A stretch of DNA of 61,374 nt from an uncultured Eubacteriales bacterium (GTDB lineage: Bacteria; Bacillota; Clostridia; Christensenellales; Borkfalkiaceae): contig UQTB01000009.1 of assembly GCA_900543915.1 (NCBI GenBank), positions 1-61,374 of the forward strand, read 5' to 3'. Shown here one piece after another: positions 7,782 through 17,218 of the stretch; the stretch's first letter is position 1, and every line of letters begins with the position of its first letter. The translations under genes were made by a program, and so were the position numbers. The notes under the pieces were generated by a model. That model was not told where the DNA came from, ran no database searches, and was given only the letters and a program-made list of their open reading frames with translations.

Positions 7782-9848
7782 ATGAAGAGATTGTTAATTG
7801 TCATCCTGACAGTTTGCTGCGCCTGTGCGCTTGCGGTCGGCTCTGCGGCATTTGCGGCAGATTCCTCCGGCAGCTACGCCGCCGCGTTTGACAAGGTGTC
7901 GTCTGACTCGAACACGTCCGGAATGGAGATTTCTCAGAACGGCGAGGATATCACGGACGGCGTGCTGATCCCGGCTGGCAGCGTAAAGCTGGCTTGCGAC
8001 GACGCGAGCAACGGCGTCACCAACCTCTTTCTCACAAAGTCGAAAGCGGTCAATATGGAAAAGCCCGTCTATATCAAGTGGCGGGAAAATTTCACCGGCG
8101 ATATGGCGCAGTATTACATCGGCCTCGGCACGGACAGCAAGATGGCGAACGTTCCTACATCTGCGGAATTTTCGTTTTGTCAGACGTGGGGCAGCGTGGC
8201 GAACGGCTCCGGTACGATGAAATCGTCCTTTTACAGCGAAGGGAGGGCTGTCGGCGCCTGGGATCTCGGAACGGGCAACCAAACGCTTGCGCGCGGGGCC
8301 TGGCACTTTTACCAGCTGAAGATCGCCTATAACGGAGAGACCGCTTCTTACGACGTCACGATGTCCTTTGAAGGGCACGACGGCTCCTCCAAAACGACGC
8401 TCGCCTCCTATTCGATTCCAATGGAAAAAATCACCGGCGGGGCGTATCTCTTTTTCTGGGGAACTTCTCACCCGACCGCTGCGCCCAGCATTTATCTCGT
8501 CAACGACACGCGCTCAGATCACCTTGCCGGCACGAGCTTTGCCGACTGGTATCACAGCGCGGAGGTGACGACGACGGAGGAATTCGAGGCCGCTCTGGCG
8601 GATACCTCCGTCAATTCCATCGACTGTATTATCACCGACGCATTCAAGTACGTCCCGGGGGAACATGTGATCACGCGTTCTCTGACCATCAGGAGCCGCG
8701 ATGCGGCGGGCAACCGCTACAACGGCACCGCCGGCCTCACCTTTGAAGAGCCGCTCGTCGTCCGCGGCGATATCGATTTCGCCATGGACGGCGGCTGTGC
8801 GACGCTGGTGATCGACGGGGCGCGGGCGAATCTCGCGGTCGTCAGCATGGGGAATAACCCTTCCGGGCTGGACGAAAACAAGCCCGACCACTGCATCGTC
8901 GTAAAGAACGGCGGCGAGGCGGTGTCGGAATGGAGCAGCCTGGATCTCTCTGCCAAGGGCGCGGTCCGGCTGGAAAACGGCTCCAAATTCACCGTAGTCG
9001 GCAATGCCGCTCAGATCTATACGCTCACTTCGCAGGTCGCGGTCGATATTCAGTATCCCGGAATCATCCCGTCCGTCTTCTGCGACAATAAAAACGTGGC
9101 GAACATTTACGCCGTCATGATCGGCGAAGGCAATCAGCTCCTGGGGCTGGAAGATATCCAGCCGGCGCTCGTGACGTATGAGACGGAGGCGCACGGCACG
9201 TTCTTCATTCAGTATTCGCCCATCCAATCGTTTACGTTTGACAAGACGTCCGTCGAGGTCGCCGTGGGGGCAAGCGTATCCGGCGCGCTCACCGCGACCG
9301 TGCCCGAAGCGCCCACCAATCTGACCGCGTTTGCCTATTCGGTCGCGGATGAAGAAATTGCGGAAGTGATCTCGATCAATCAGGGGCTCGGCTTTAAGGT
9401 GACCGGGAAAAAAGCGGGTTCCACCGAACTCGTGATCCGCACGACCGACCGCCTGAACGAAGCGGACGCGGTGGTCGTCAGGATTCCCGTTGTCGTCTCC
9501 GCGCCGACGCTCTCGGGCATCCGCCTGGATGCTTCGGGCGTGAAAACCGAACTGGCGTTCGGGGAAGAACCCGATCTGTCCGGGCTCGCGGTGTATGCCG
9601 TCTATACGGACGGCTCCGAAAAGCCGCTTTCCGCGTCCGAGTATACCGTCGACCGGGGCGGTTTCGCGGCGGATCAGGCGGGTGAATACGTATTTACTGT
9701 GACTTACGGTACGGCGGAACCGCAGTCCTTCACCGTAAAGGTGCTGGAAAAGAGCGGATGCGGCAGCGCCCTCTCTGCCGGAAGCGCGGTCGGGCTTGCG
9801 ATCCTGGCGGCGGCGCTCGTTTTCGTGAGGAAACGGCGCGTTCACTGA
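7782..9848 (+). CDS. Secreted, C-terminally anchored surface protein with Ig-like domain
   Basis: 688 residues with AAGGAGA/AAAGGA ribosome sites. A type I signal peptide is cleaved near AFA-ADSS (residue 26). Residues about 40-240 resemble a LamG/jelly-roll sandwich, residues about 250-450 a short parallel beta-helix-like region (VEFTTEEFEAAL-type opening, then LTIRSRDAAG), and about 570-655 a bacterial Ig-like domain (LSGIRLDASG, DLSGLAVYAVYTDGS, FTVTYG). The C-terminus is a three-part tail: C660-G-S-A-L-S-A-G-S, a hydrophobic segment, then RKRRVH. The same tail occurs in the 1196-residue protein at 18832-22422. It is not an LPXTG signal. Role inferred: a cell-surface glycan-binding protein of the operon. 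Confidence 0.75.
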   Translation: MKRLLIVILTVCCACALAVGSAAFAADSSGSYAAAFDKVSSDSNTSGMEISQNGEDITDGVLIPAGSVKLACDDASNGVTNLFLTKSKAVNMEKPVYIKWRENFTGDMAQYYIGLGTDSKMANVPTSAEFSFCQTWGSVANGSGTMKSSFYSEGRAVGAWDLGTGNQTLARGAWHFYQLKIAYNGETASYDVTMSFEGHDGSSKTTLASYSIPMEKITGGAYLFFWGTSHPTAAPSIYLVNDTRSDHLAGTSFADWYHSAEVTTTEEFEAALADTSVNSIDCIITDAFKYVPGEHVITRSLTIRSRDAAGNRYNGTAGLTFEEPLVVRGDIDFAMDGGCATLVIDGARANLAVVSMGNNPSGLDENKPDHCIVVKNGGEAVSEWSSLDLSAKGAVRLENGSKFTVVGNAAQIYTLTSQVAVDIQYPGIIPSVFCDNKNVANIYAVMIGEGNQLLGLEDIQPALVTYETEAHGTFFIQYSPIQSFTFDKTSVEVAVGASVSGALTATVPEAPTNLTAFAYSVADEEIAEVISINQGLGFKVTGKKAGSTELVIRTTDRLNEADAVVVRIPVVVSAPTLSGIRLDASGVKTELAFGEEPDLSGLAVYAVYTDGSEKPLSASEYTVDRGGFAADQAGEYVFTVTYGTAEPQSFTVKVLEKSGCGSALSAGSAVGLAILAAALVFVRKRRVH

Positions 9849-9859
9849 GATCGCACGGG

Positions 9860-9882
9860 CTGCCGGGGGCGTACCCCGGCAG
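9860..9882 (+). other. Intergenic stem-loop between surface protein and binding protein
   Basis: CTGCCGGGG (9860-9868) pairs perfectly with CCCCGGCAG (9874-9882). There is no T-tract, so it is more likely an mRNA-stability or processing hairpin that sets a high binding-protein level than a terminator. This is inference. Confidence 0.5.
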
Positions 9883-9906
9883 GATCCCGGCGTTAGGAGG
9901 TTTTTT

Positions 9907-11472
9907 ATGAAAAAATTAGTGGCTGTTCTGTTGGGATTGTGCGTGGCGCTCGCTTCGCTTTTCGGCTGCGCAGGGCAGGGCGAAGATCCGAATACGCTGA
10001 CGCTTGCGTGGGATTTCAACGTAAAAATGCCCGTATGGGAAAAGGTGGCGGAGGCTTACAACGCTTACCATCCCGAAGTCAAAATCAAGCTGGATCAGAA
10101 GGACGGGCAGACCTATAACAACTGGCTCGCCAATCAGCTGAACGCTTCCAAAGCGGATGCGGATATCGTCATCAACAACGGCGTGACGCAGTTTTTTCCG
10201 TCCGGAAAATTCGTGGATTTCTCGCAGTATCTCATGCGCGGCAATCCCTATGCGGACGGCGCGGTCTGGTCGGACCTTCTGGAATCTTCCGCCTTTCAGC
10301 CGTACGCCGGGGGAAAGCAGGTGGTTTCGCTGAACAACGAATCCATCGTCACCGCCTGGTTTTACAATGAGGATCTGTTTGAAGAACTCGGGGTGATCGG
10401 GTTTATGGACGGAAAAATGCCGGAGGACTGGAACTGGGACGATTTGATCAAAGCGTGCGGGTACATCAAGGAAAAAGGAAAAATTCCCGTCGCGCTGGGC
10501 GGAGACTATTCCTGTTTCTGGGCATGGCAGGGCGGCTGGCTGTACCGCGTGTATACCGACCAGTATTTCCGGGATATGGAGGAACTCGCAGTCGCACAGC
10601 CGGGCGATTATTGCTACGACGAAGAACTGCAGGCCTCCTGGACGTTCGACAAAGAGGATAAAAACAACGACAATGTCTCCAACTTTGTCCCCAATCTCCT
10701 GCGGGTCGCAAAAAAGGTGAAAGAGGGGGAGATCGGGCCTTCCCATCCCAAATATAAGGACATGGTGAAAAATCTTTCCCGCCTGATACCCGCCTATGTT
10801 CCGGACGGTTTCACCTCCATGAGCAACTCGGACGCGGCAAACAAATTTATCCTGGGAGAAGCCGCGATCTATATCGATCAGCTGAATTTCTACGCGGGGC
10901 TGGAACGGACGTTCGCGGACAACGGCGCGAAGGCCTTTGAAGTCGGCGTATTCCGCTATCCGCCCATGACCTCTCAGACGCCCGGCGTGGAGGTGGGCGT
11001 GGATTACACCCGCGATCCGGGCGGTGCGAGCGGAAATTTCGGCATTATCTACAAAAATAAAGAGAAGGCGGATCTCGCGGTGGATTTTCTGATGTATTTC
11101 TTTTCGCCCGAAGGGCAGAACGTCTTTCTGGAGGCCATGGCGGAAGAAGACGTCGCTCCCAACGGTATCCCCTTGATCAAAAATACGGAGATCCCCGACC
11201 GCTGGGCGGGGAAATACGACATGGAGTTCCCGGGAAAAGCGGATTCCAATCCGTTGGGTGCGTTCTCCAACGGCTTCATGGAAGTGCAGGAGAGCATCCG
11301 CGAATTCGTCGAGCAGTCTCAGGCCTATTACAACGGTCAGCAGACGCTGGACGAATACTGTGCGAATCTGCAGCAGAAGGCTTGCCTGGATAACATCAAC
11401 GGCTGGCTGAAAAATATGGGATATCGCCCGAACGCGCTGGATAATCCCGCGCTCGATCCCTCTTCCAAGTGA
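9907..11472 (+). CDS. Sugar ABC transporter substrate-binding lipoprotein
   Basis: 521 residues, start supported by TTAGGAGG. Signal with lipobox SLFGC, lipid-attached C21. The mature protein is a family 1 extracellular solute-binding protein (MalE/LplA-like): TLTLAWDFNVKMPVWEKVAEAYN opens domain I, DADIVINNGVTQFF and PEDWNWDDLIKACGYI are typical. The length above 500 fits the large oligosaccharide binders (YtcQ/LplA group) of Bacillota. It precedes two permeases in the same operon (4-nt overlap with the first), so it delivers the oligosaccharide that the cytoplasmic rhamnosidases attack. No ATPase is encoded nearby. Confidence 0.92.
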   Translation: MKKLVAVLLGLCVALASLFGCAGQGEDPNTLTLAWDFNVKMPVWEKVAEAYNAYHPEVKIKLDQKDGQTYNNWLANQLNASKADADIVINNGVTQFFPSGKFVDFSQYLMRGNPYADGAVWSDLLESSAFQPYAGGKQVVSLNNESIVTAWFYNEDLFEELGVIGFMDGKMPEDWNWDDLIKACGYIKEKGKIPVALGGDYSCFWAWQGGWLYRVYTDQYFRDMEELAVAQPGDYCYDEELQASWTFDKEDKNNDNVSNFVPNLLRVAKKVKEGEIGPSHPKYKDMVKNLSRLIPAYVPDGFTSMSNSDAANKFILGEAAIYIDQLNFYAGLERTFADNGAKAFEVGVFRYPPMTSQTPGVEVGVDYTRDPGGASGNFGIIYKNKEKADLAVDFLMYFFSPEGQNVFLEAMAEEDVAPNGIPLIKNTEIPDRWAGKYDMEFPGKADSNPLGAFSNGFMEVQESIREFVEQSQAYYNGQQTLDEYCANLQQKACLDNINGWLKNMGYRPNALDNPALDPSSK

Positions 11473-13448
11473 TTATGCGCAAAAAATCGATCGGGTTATT
11501 GATATTGTTTGCGGCGATCTTCGTTTTGCTCGCCGCGGGCGCCGTCCTGAACGCTGTTTTCGGCATGGTCAGGCCGGAAATCAGCATGAAGGGCAGTTAT
11601 GAGAGCGTGTTTTTGTGCGGAAACCGCATCCTCGCCGCCGACGAAAGCGGGACGGTCACGGATGCGGCGGACGGATCCGTTCTCTTTTCCCTTCCGTCCC
11701 GCCCCGTCGCGATTGACGGCGATCCTTCGCTCTGCTACGCGGCGTGTGAAAACCGCATGCTGTACCGCATCGAGGACGGGGAAATCTGCGCGTCCCGCGA
11801 AATGAATTACCGCCCCGCCGCGCTCAGCGTTGCGGACGGCGTCGCTTATGTCGGCGGCACCATCGCGGCGGACCGCAGCAAACTGTACGCCTTTGACGCA
11901 GTCAGTCTCGACTACATCGATCTGACGCCCGGCGAAGAACACGGAGACCGGGGAGAAAACGAGTCCGATCTCGTCTATCACGAGCGCATCTATGCGCTTT
12001 CGCTGGACGCGCCGCCCGTCGCCGTCGACGCCCGCGGGAAATCCGTCACCGTCGTGACCGCTTACGGCGGCGTCGCGCGCTACGCGCGGTCCGGGCAGCT
12101 CGAAGACCGCAGAGGGACGGAGTACAACTTTATTTCCGCCGATTTCGCGGAGGACGGAACCTTTTACGCCGCGGACGACAACGGCGGCGTGATCGGGTTT
12201 ACCGCCGCGCTCGGGCAGATCGGGTACCGCGCGCTTACCGATCGCGTTGCGGGGATCGCGGCGCTGACGGACGGCGTCGCCCTGGCAGACCGCGCCGGTA
12301 CCGTGTACCGCCTGGACGCCTCTCTGGAAACGCTTTCCCGCACCGGGCTCGGGCGAAAGACGATCGGCTTCTGCGCGGACGGCGACCGCGTAAGCCTGCT
12401 CACTTCGGACGGCGCGCTTTCCGTATACGCCTGGGGCGGACTTGCGCGCTACGGCTGGATGATCGCGCTTGAGATCTGCCTTGCGGTGCTCGCCGTTGCG
12501 GCCGCGGTTCCGTTCATATTTGCGGCGATCCGGCTGAAAGGAGAGCGCTCTTACCGCCGTTCCTTGGACGCGGTCAAATCAGTGGGCGGAAAACTTCTGC
12601 GCTCGGGCAAAAGCTATCTGTTTTTGCTCCCCACGCTCATTCTCGCGCTGGTGTTTGCCTATTATCCGGCGATACAGGGACTGATTCTGGCGTTTTTCGA
12701 CGTGGAGCCGGGCGGCATCAATACGTTCTGCGGGCTGGATAATTTCCGTGAACTTCTCTCCGCCACGTATTTCTGGTCCGGCATGAAAAACATGCTGGTG
12801 TTTCTGGTGACGGATCTCCTGAAAGGGCTGATCCCGGCGTTTATCTTCGCCGAACTGATCATTGCGATGCGCTCAAAGCGCATGCAGTACCTGACGCGCG
12901 TCCTGCTGTATCTGCCGGGCATTATTCCGGGCGTGGCGATGCTCCTGATCTGGCAGTCCGGCATCTTCGGCATGGAGGGGCTTCTCAACAATCTCGTGGA
13001 ACTGATGGGCGGCAGCGCGCAGAACTGGCTGGGCCAGTCTTCCACGGCGATGACATCCCTCGTATTCTTCGGCTTTCCGTGGGTGGGCAGCTATATCATC
13101 CTCTACGGTTCGCTGATGGGGATTCCCGATTCCTTTTACGAATCCGCAAAACTGGACGGCTGTTCGTGGGGGAGGCGGCTGATTTCCATCGACCTTCCCA
13201 TGATTTCGCCGCAGCTGAAATATATTTTCGTCACGTCGTTTATCGGTTCGGTGCAGGATTTCCAGCGGGTATACATGACCACGGAGGGCGCCGCGGATAC
13301 CTATATTCCCATGCTGGAGCTCTATTACAATCTCACCAAGTTCAACCGTTACGGCGTTGCGGCGGCAATGGGGCTGGTGCTCTTTCTGGTTCTGATGGTG
13401 GCTACGCTCATCAATCTGAAACTGAAGACCGTAGACTCGTATGATTAG
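11469..13448 (+). CDS. Sugar ABC permease (MalF type) with N-terminal extracellular beta-propeller-like domain
   Basis: 659 residues; GTG at 11469 overlaps the previous stop (an ATG at 11475 is equally possible, no strong ribosome site, so translational coupling is likely). One membrane helix at about residues 8-28 is followed by ~300 residues of short beta repeats (VTDAADGSVLFSLPSRPVAI, TFYAADDNGGVIGFTAALGQ, LADRAGTVYRLDASLETLSR) of the PQQ/WD-like propeller kind, then a second helix near 330-350. Residues about 375-659 form a normal lipid-sugar permease with the EAA loop ESAKLDGCSWGRRLISIDLP facing the ATPase. Ordinary permeases of this type have ~290-320 residues, so the propeller is extra. 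It would sit outside the cell beside the binding protein. Confidence 0.88.
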   Translation: MIMRKKSIGLLILFAAIFVLLAAGAVLNAVFGMVRPEISMKGSYESVFLCGNRILAADESGTVTDAADGSVLFSLPSRPVAIDGDPSLCYAACENRMLYRIEDGEICASREMNYRPAALSVADGVAYVGGTIAADRSKLYAFDAVSLDYIDLTPGEEHGDRGENESDLVYHERIYALSLDAPPVAVDARGKSVTVVTAYGGVARYARSGQLEDRRGTEYNFISADFAEDGTFYAADDNGGVIGFTAALGQIGYRALTDRVAGIAALTDGVALADRAGTVYRLDASLETLSRTGLGRKTIGFCADGDRVSLLTSDGALSVYAWGGLARYGWMIALEICLAVLAVAAAVPFIFAAIRLKGERSYRRSLDAVKSVGGKLLRSGKSYLFLLPTLILALVFAYYPAIQGLILAFFDVEPGGINTFCGLDNFRELLSATYFWSGMKNMLVFLVTDLLKGLIPAFIFAELIIAMRSKRMQYLTRVLLYLPGIIPGVAMLLIWQSGIFGMEGLLNNLVELMGGSAQNWLGQSSTAMTSLVFFGFPWVGSYIILYGSLMGIPDSFYESAKLDGCSWGRRLISIDLPMISPQLKYIFVTSFIGSVQDFQRVYMTTEGAADTYIPMLELYYNLTKFNRYGVAAAMGLVLFLVLMVATLINLKLKTVDSYD

Positions 13449-13457
13449 GAGGGAAAG

Positions 13458-14309
13458 ATGATGCGAAAAAACAGAAAGCGCGGAATCGAGGGCGCTGCCG
13501 CGCAGACGGCGATCTATATCGTCATGGCGATCGTCGTGCTGCTCGTCATGCTGCCCGTCATTCTCACCTTCTTTATGTCATTCAAATCCAATTTCGAACT
13601 GGCGGGCAGTATCTGGGCGCTCCCGAAAGAATGGCTCTTTTCCAACTGGGCGTTCAGCTTTAAGGAAATGCTCCCCAATATGCTCAACAGCGTGATCATC
13701 TCGCTGGTAGCCACCTTTTTCGTGGTGTTTCTGGGTTCGCTTTCCGCGTTTGTCTTTGTGAGAACGGAGTTTTTCGGCAAGAATTTTCTCTTTCAGCTGG
13801 TGATTTTGCTGATGCTGATTCCCTCCATCATCACGCTGACACCCTTATATCTGCTTTGCGTGGAGCTCGGGATCGACAACACCTGGTTTGCGTTGTGGCT
13901 GCCGTCCGTCGCGGGCGGGCAGGTGAGCGCGATCTTCCTGTTCTCCACATTTTTCCGCCAGCAGCCCAAGGATATTTTCGACGCCGCCCGCATCGACGGC
14001 GCGGGGGCGGCGCGCATGTATCTGAGCCTCTGTCTGCCGCTCGCCGTGCCCGTGCTCTGCATTCAGGCGGTCAACACCTTCGCCATGTGTTACAACGATT
14101 TTATGTGGCCTTCCATCATCATCAGCGAAACGGCGAAGCAGCCGCTGATGCCCGTGCTCAGGAATCTGGCGAACGTCGCTTCCCTGAACAGCCAGGAGGG
14201 CGCGTCGTATGCGATGTATCTGATGAGCGGGATCCCGTTGGTGTTCACTACCCTGATCGGACTGAAATACTTTATCGGCGGCGAGTTCGCCTCGGGCATG
14301 AAGCTGTAA
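13458..14309 (+). CDS. Sugar ABC permease (MalG type)
   Basis: 283 residues, start with AGGAGGGAAAG directly upstream. Six predicted membrane helices starting at about residues 14-36. The EAA loop DAARIDGAGAARMYLSLCLP lies near residue 175-195, the ATPase contact typical of carbohydrate importers. It pairs with the propeller-bearing permease 9 nt upstream to make the heterodimeric channel. Normal family length; no oddities seen. Confidence 0.93.
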   Translation: MMRKNRKRGIEGAAAQTAIYIVMAIVVLLVMLPVILTFFMSFKSNFELAGSIWALPKEWLFSNWAFSFKEMLPNMLNSVIISLVATFFVVFLGSLSAFVFVRTEFFGKNFLFQLVILLMLIPSIITLTPLYLLCVELGIDNTWFALWLPSVAGGQVSAIFLFSTFFRQQPKDIFDAARIDGAGAARMYLSLCLPLAVPVLCIQAVNTFAMCYNDFMWPSIIISETAKQPLMPVLRNLANVASLNSQEGASYAMYLMSGIPLVFTTLIGLKYFIGGEFASGMKL

Positions 14310-14322
14310 GGAGGGGCGGAAA

Positions 14323-14937
14323 ATGAAACATAAACTCTGGCTGTCTCCGAAATTTATCGGGGAAGGGATCGCCGCCTTTTTCTTTCAGCTCCACAGAATA
14401 TTGCTTTATTCTTTTTACGCTTTGCTGTGCTCTCTGCCCGTTCTGACGGCGGGCGGCGCATATCTGGCGCTGTTCGGGCAGATCCGCCGGATCGCGGAAG
14501 AGGAAAAGACCTCTTCGCGGGACTATTTTGTAGCGTTCCGCCGGTATGCGGCGGGCGGTATTCCCTACGGGCTCGCCCTGGCGGTGCTGATTTTGGGGCT
14601 TTCCGTGCCCGCTCCGGGCGGAATCTGGGGATTTTTTCAGGTCATCGGCTGTTTTCTGCTCTTCACCGCGCTGATCTTCTATCCGCCGGTTTACGTCGCC
14701 GGCTATCGCGGAGGCGGCGCGTTTGCGCGCGCGGTGGGATACGCGGCTTCTCACGCGGGGGAAACGATGGTGATTTTGGGGCTGGCGGTGATCCTGCTGT
14801 TCGCGGCGCTGCTGTTGAGCGAAGTGCTGCTCGTCCTTTTTTATCCGCTGGTATTTTTTGTGACGGCGCGCGCCGTCGTCGCCAATAATAAAGAAGAATT
14901 TATGGAGGAGGAAACATCTTATGAAAAAACTGCTTAG
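14323..14937 (+). CDS. DUF624 (YesL-like) membrane protein
   Basis: 204 residues, ribosome site GGAGGGG. About five hydrophobic helices; a charged loop IRRIAEEEKTSSRDYFVAFRR near residues 50-70 is characteristic of the DUF624 family that includes Bacillus subtilis YesL. YesL lies beside the yes rhamnogalacturonan operon in that species, and DUF624 genes are regularly found in oligosaccharide ABC operons. The biochemical role is unknown; an accessory function for the importer is inferred. It overlaps the next gene by 17 nt. Confidence 0.82.
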   Translation: MKHKLWLSPKFIGEGIAAFFFQLHRILLYSFYALLCSLPVLTAGGAYLALFGQIRRIAEEEKTSSRDYFVAFRRYAAGGIPYGLALAVLILGLSVPAPGGIWGFFQVIGCFLLFTALIFYPPVYVAGYRGGGAFARAVGYAASHAGETMVILGLAVILLFAALLLSEVLLVLFYPLVFFVTARAVVANNKEEFMEEETSYEKTA

Positions 14938-15796
14938 TATCTGCTTTGCGCTCCTGTTCCTGTTCGCAGTCGGCTGCGTGGGGGAACGGGAGCCGGAAAA
15001 ACCGTCCGGATCGGTGGTGGCCGGCGCGTTGTCCGACTGGACAAAGACGGACGGGGGAAAGAAGTATCAGGTGCTCGCCGACGACGAGACCGCGGAGCTG
15101 TATACGGACGGCAAGGCGGAAAACGGGGAAGACGGCGTCGTTTTTTCGGGTTCCGGCGGGTTCTGGAACAGAAAAGACGGCACGTCCGGCGCAGGTGCCG
15201 GCGGGATCTATACCGTTCCCGTCTCCGCGCGCGACGGGTTCTCCGTGGAATTCACCATCCAGGAGGTCGGCCGCTACGACACCGTGCACGTCAATAACGG
15301 GAACTGGGATTCCTGGTTTGCATTCGGCGTCGTCAACGCGCCCAAGATGTTCACCACGATCAGCGGCGTCGCCGGCGCGGCGGAGGGGCTGGTCGGTTTG
15401 TACATCCCCTTTGAAACGCCTTTGGATGGCAACAGCGGTTCGGTCATTCTGTACGACTGCGGGCAGAATTTTATCTATAAAGGAGATAACAGCCGGACGG
15501 AGGCGATCGCTTCCAGGCATACGCTGGAACTCAGAAAAAGCGAGGACGAATGGGGCGTGGAATACGCGCTCTGGCTGGACGGCGTCAAACTGAGCAACGG
15601 CGGCGTGCTCATGGAAGCCCGCTTCAACGAGCTCTTTCCGGACGGAAAGGTCTACTTGCAGTTTTACATGCAGAACTGGAACGCCCGTCCCAAGCTGGGA
15701 GACAGCGAGGAAGACCGCACGTATCCGCCCAGTCGGTTTACCGTGCATTCCATTACGGCTGCGGGCACGACGACGCAGTTCGGAGAGCGGCAATGA
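14921..15796 (+). CDS. Lipoprotein with jelly-roll/LamG-like mature domain
   Basis: 291 residues, start with GGAGGAGG and overlapping the upstream gene. Lipobox AVGC with C19. The mature part has alternating strands (FSVEFTIQEVGRYDTVHVNN, SGSVILYDCG, HTLELRKSEDEWGVEYALWL) and resembles laminin-G or concanavalin-like carbohydrate-binding folds. No catalytic motif recognised. It resembles in style the lipoprotein at 6524-7756, suggesting the operon encodes several surface glycan-binding lipoproteins. Function inferred from context only. Confidence 0.72.
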   Translation: MKKLLSICFALLFLFAVGCVGEREPEKPSGSVVAGALSDWTKTDGGKKYQVLADDETAELYTDGKAENGEDGVVFSGSGGFWNRKDGTSGAGAGGIYTVPVSARDGFSVEFTIQEVGRYDTVHVNNGNWDSWFAFGVVNAPKMFTTISGVAGAAEGLVGLYIPFETPLDGNSGSVILYDCGQNFIYKGDNSRTEAIASRHTLELRKSEDEWGVEYALWLDGVKLSNGGVLMEARFNELFPDGKVYLQFYMQNWNARPKLGDSEEDRTYPPSRFTVHSITAAGTTTQFGERQ

Positions 15797-17025
15797 AAAG
15801 CCGGTGTTGGTGCGTTTTGCTTTCAGTTCTCTTTTGTCTGAGCGCTTGCGGAAAAGGGGAGACGCCTGCCCTGCCCGAACAGAAGGGGCAGGCTTATACG
15901 GGCAACGGCGTCCGCTATGAATCGCGCTTTTGGGAAACGCCGGAGACATATCTCTTTCAGGATGTCGCCGGGAGGGAAGACGACCTTTCAGAGGGAAATA
16001 TCCGCGCGCTGTTTTTCCGCGGAGCGGATTATAAAGGAGCGGAGACGCGCGTCTTTGCGTACCTGGGGCTTCCCGCTGGCGCGGACGGAGAGACCCGCGC
16101 GCCGGGCGTCGTGCTGGTGCACGGCGGCGGGGGAACCGCCTACAAAGAGTGGGTGCGCGCCTGGACGGACCGCGGCTATGCGGCGCTGGCAATCGACTAT
16201 CAGGGCAATATGCCCTTGAAAGACTGCCCCATTGATACCGCGCGCTATGTGGAGATCCCCGGATTTACCGCGCCCAAAAACGTCTCGTTTGCAGACGGGA
16301 AGGAAGCGGCAGAAGATCAGTGGATGTATTGGGCGACTTCCGCGGCGATCCTTGCGAACTCGCTGCTCCGCGCACAGCCGCAGGTCGATCCCGCGCGCGT
16401 CGGCATCGCCGGCATTTCCTGGGGAAGCATCGTCACCGCCGTCACGATCGGCTACGACGCCCGCTTTGCGTTTGCGGTCTCCATCTACGGCGGACTGTAC
16501 AATGCGGAGGCGGAAACACATTTTAAGGATGACTTCGCCGCAAATCCCGGCGCGCTCATCTGGGACGATATCCGCCCCCTGCAGGCCTGTTCCGTCCCCG
16601 CGCTCTATGCGGTCTGGTCCAGGGATTCCGGCTTTACCATCCGCTCGGTCGCCCGTACGGCGGCGGCTCAGCCGAATGCGTCGCTGACAGTCAGGGAAAA
16701 TTGGTATCACTCGCACGGCGGCGGCATGGCGCTCGGCGAGGCGTACGCCTTTGCGAATGCGTGCTGCGGCCTGGGGCGCCCCTTTCCTGCGCTGGCATTG
16801 GAGGGGAACGACATAAAGCTGACGCTGCCCGCAGGCGCCTCAGCGGTATCTGCGTCGCTGTCTTACACGTACGACACGCTGATCAACGGAGGGACCGCGT
16901 GGGAGAGCGTTTCTCTCCCTTCGGCGGATGCGTTTGCAAATGCCTGTCCGGCGGGCTGGGAATACCGCTATGTGAGCGTGACGGACGATCGGGGCAACGT
17001 CGTTTCGGCATTTCAGGGCAGATAG
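15793..17025 (+). CDS. Alpha/beta-hydrolase lipoprotein, probable glycan esterase
   Basis: 410 residues from the ATG at 15793, which overlaps the previous stop (ATGA); a longer frame upstream is only read-through. Lipobox LSAC, C19. The alpha/beta-hydrolase core shows an oxyanion-hole stretch VLVHGGGG (108-114), nucleophile elbow GISWGS with S209, a likely acid at D278 and catalytic histidine in WYHSHGGG (H306 or H308). The pattern is like the dienelactone-hydrolase/acetyl-xylan-esterase group of S9-related enzymes. A C-terminal beta domain of about 80 residues follows. In a rhamnose-glycan operon, removal of acetyl groups from the polymer outside the cell is a reasonable guess; peptidase activity is less likely. 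Last gene of the operon. Confidence 0.82.
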   Translation: MKSRCWCVLLSVLFCLSACGKGETPALPEQKGQAYTGNGVRYESRFWETPETYLFQDVAGREDDLSEGNIRALFFRGADYKGAETRVFAYLGLPAGADGETRAPGVVLVHGGGGTAYKEWVRAWTDRGYAALAIDYQGNMPLKDCPIDTARYVEIPGFTAPKNVSFADGKEAAEDQWMYWATSAAILANSLLRAQPQVDPARVGIAGISWGSIVTAVTIGYDARFAFAVSIYGGLYNAEAETHFKDDFAANPGALIWDDIRPLQACSVPALYAVWSRDSGFTIRSVARTAAAQPNASLTVRENWYHSHGGGMALGEAYAFANACCGLGRPFPALALEGNDIKLTLPAGASAVSASLSYTYDTLINGGTAWESVSLPSADAFANACPAGWEYRYVSVTDDRGNVVSAFQGR

Positions 17026-17047
17026 CGGAAAAAATGCGTTCCTCATA

Positions 17048-17076
17048 TTGACTTTTGCGGAAAAATGTATTATCAT
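17048..17076 (+). promoter_or_regulatory. Sigma-A promoter of the 31-codon membrane peptide gene
   Basis: TTGACT (17048-17053), 17-nt spacer, TATCAT (17071-17076). It lies just after the esterase stop codon and 33 nt before the small start codon. Confidence 0.8.
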
Positions 17077-17108
17077 TGAGAAAAAAGAGGAGAAAGGAGC
17101 AAAAAACG

Positions 17109-17204
17109 ATGGTCAGCTGCACTGTGATGTTACCGGGATATCTGTTGTTTTTGGGCGTATTGGTCGCAGCGAAGATCTGCGCAAGGCGTCTGAAAAGGAA
17201 ATAA
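17109..17204 (+). CDS. 31-residue single-span membrane peptide, function unknown
   Basis: ATG at 17109 with GAGAAAGGAG eight nt upstream. The product starts MVSCTVMLPGYLLFLGVLVA and ends with the basic tail KICARRLKRK: one hydrophobic span followed by six positive charges. It has its own consensus-like promoter (17048-17076) and its own strong terminator (17219-17245), so it forms a complete monocistronic unit. Size, topology and compact unit are like the hydrophobic toxins of type I toxin-antitoxin systems (TxpA, Fst, Ldr classes) and like small regulatory membrane proteins. I recognise no specific family, and no antisense promoter was found with certainty. Membrane location is a safe inference; toxicity is not shown. 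Confidence 0.65.
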   Translation: MVSCTVMLPGYLLFLGVLVAAKICARRLKRK

Positions 17205-17218
17205 TCGGAAAAACAGGC

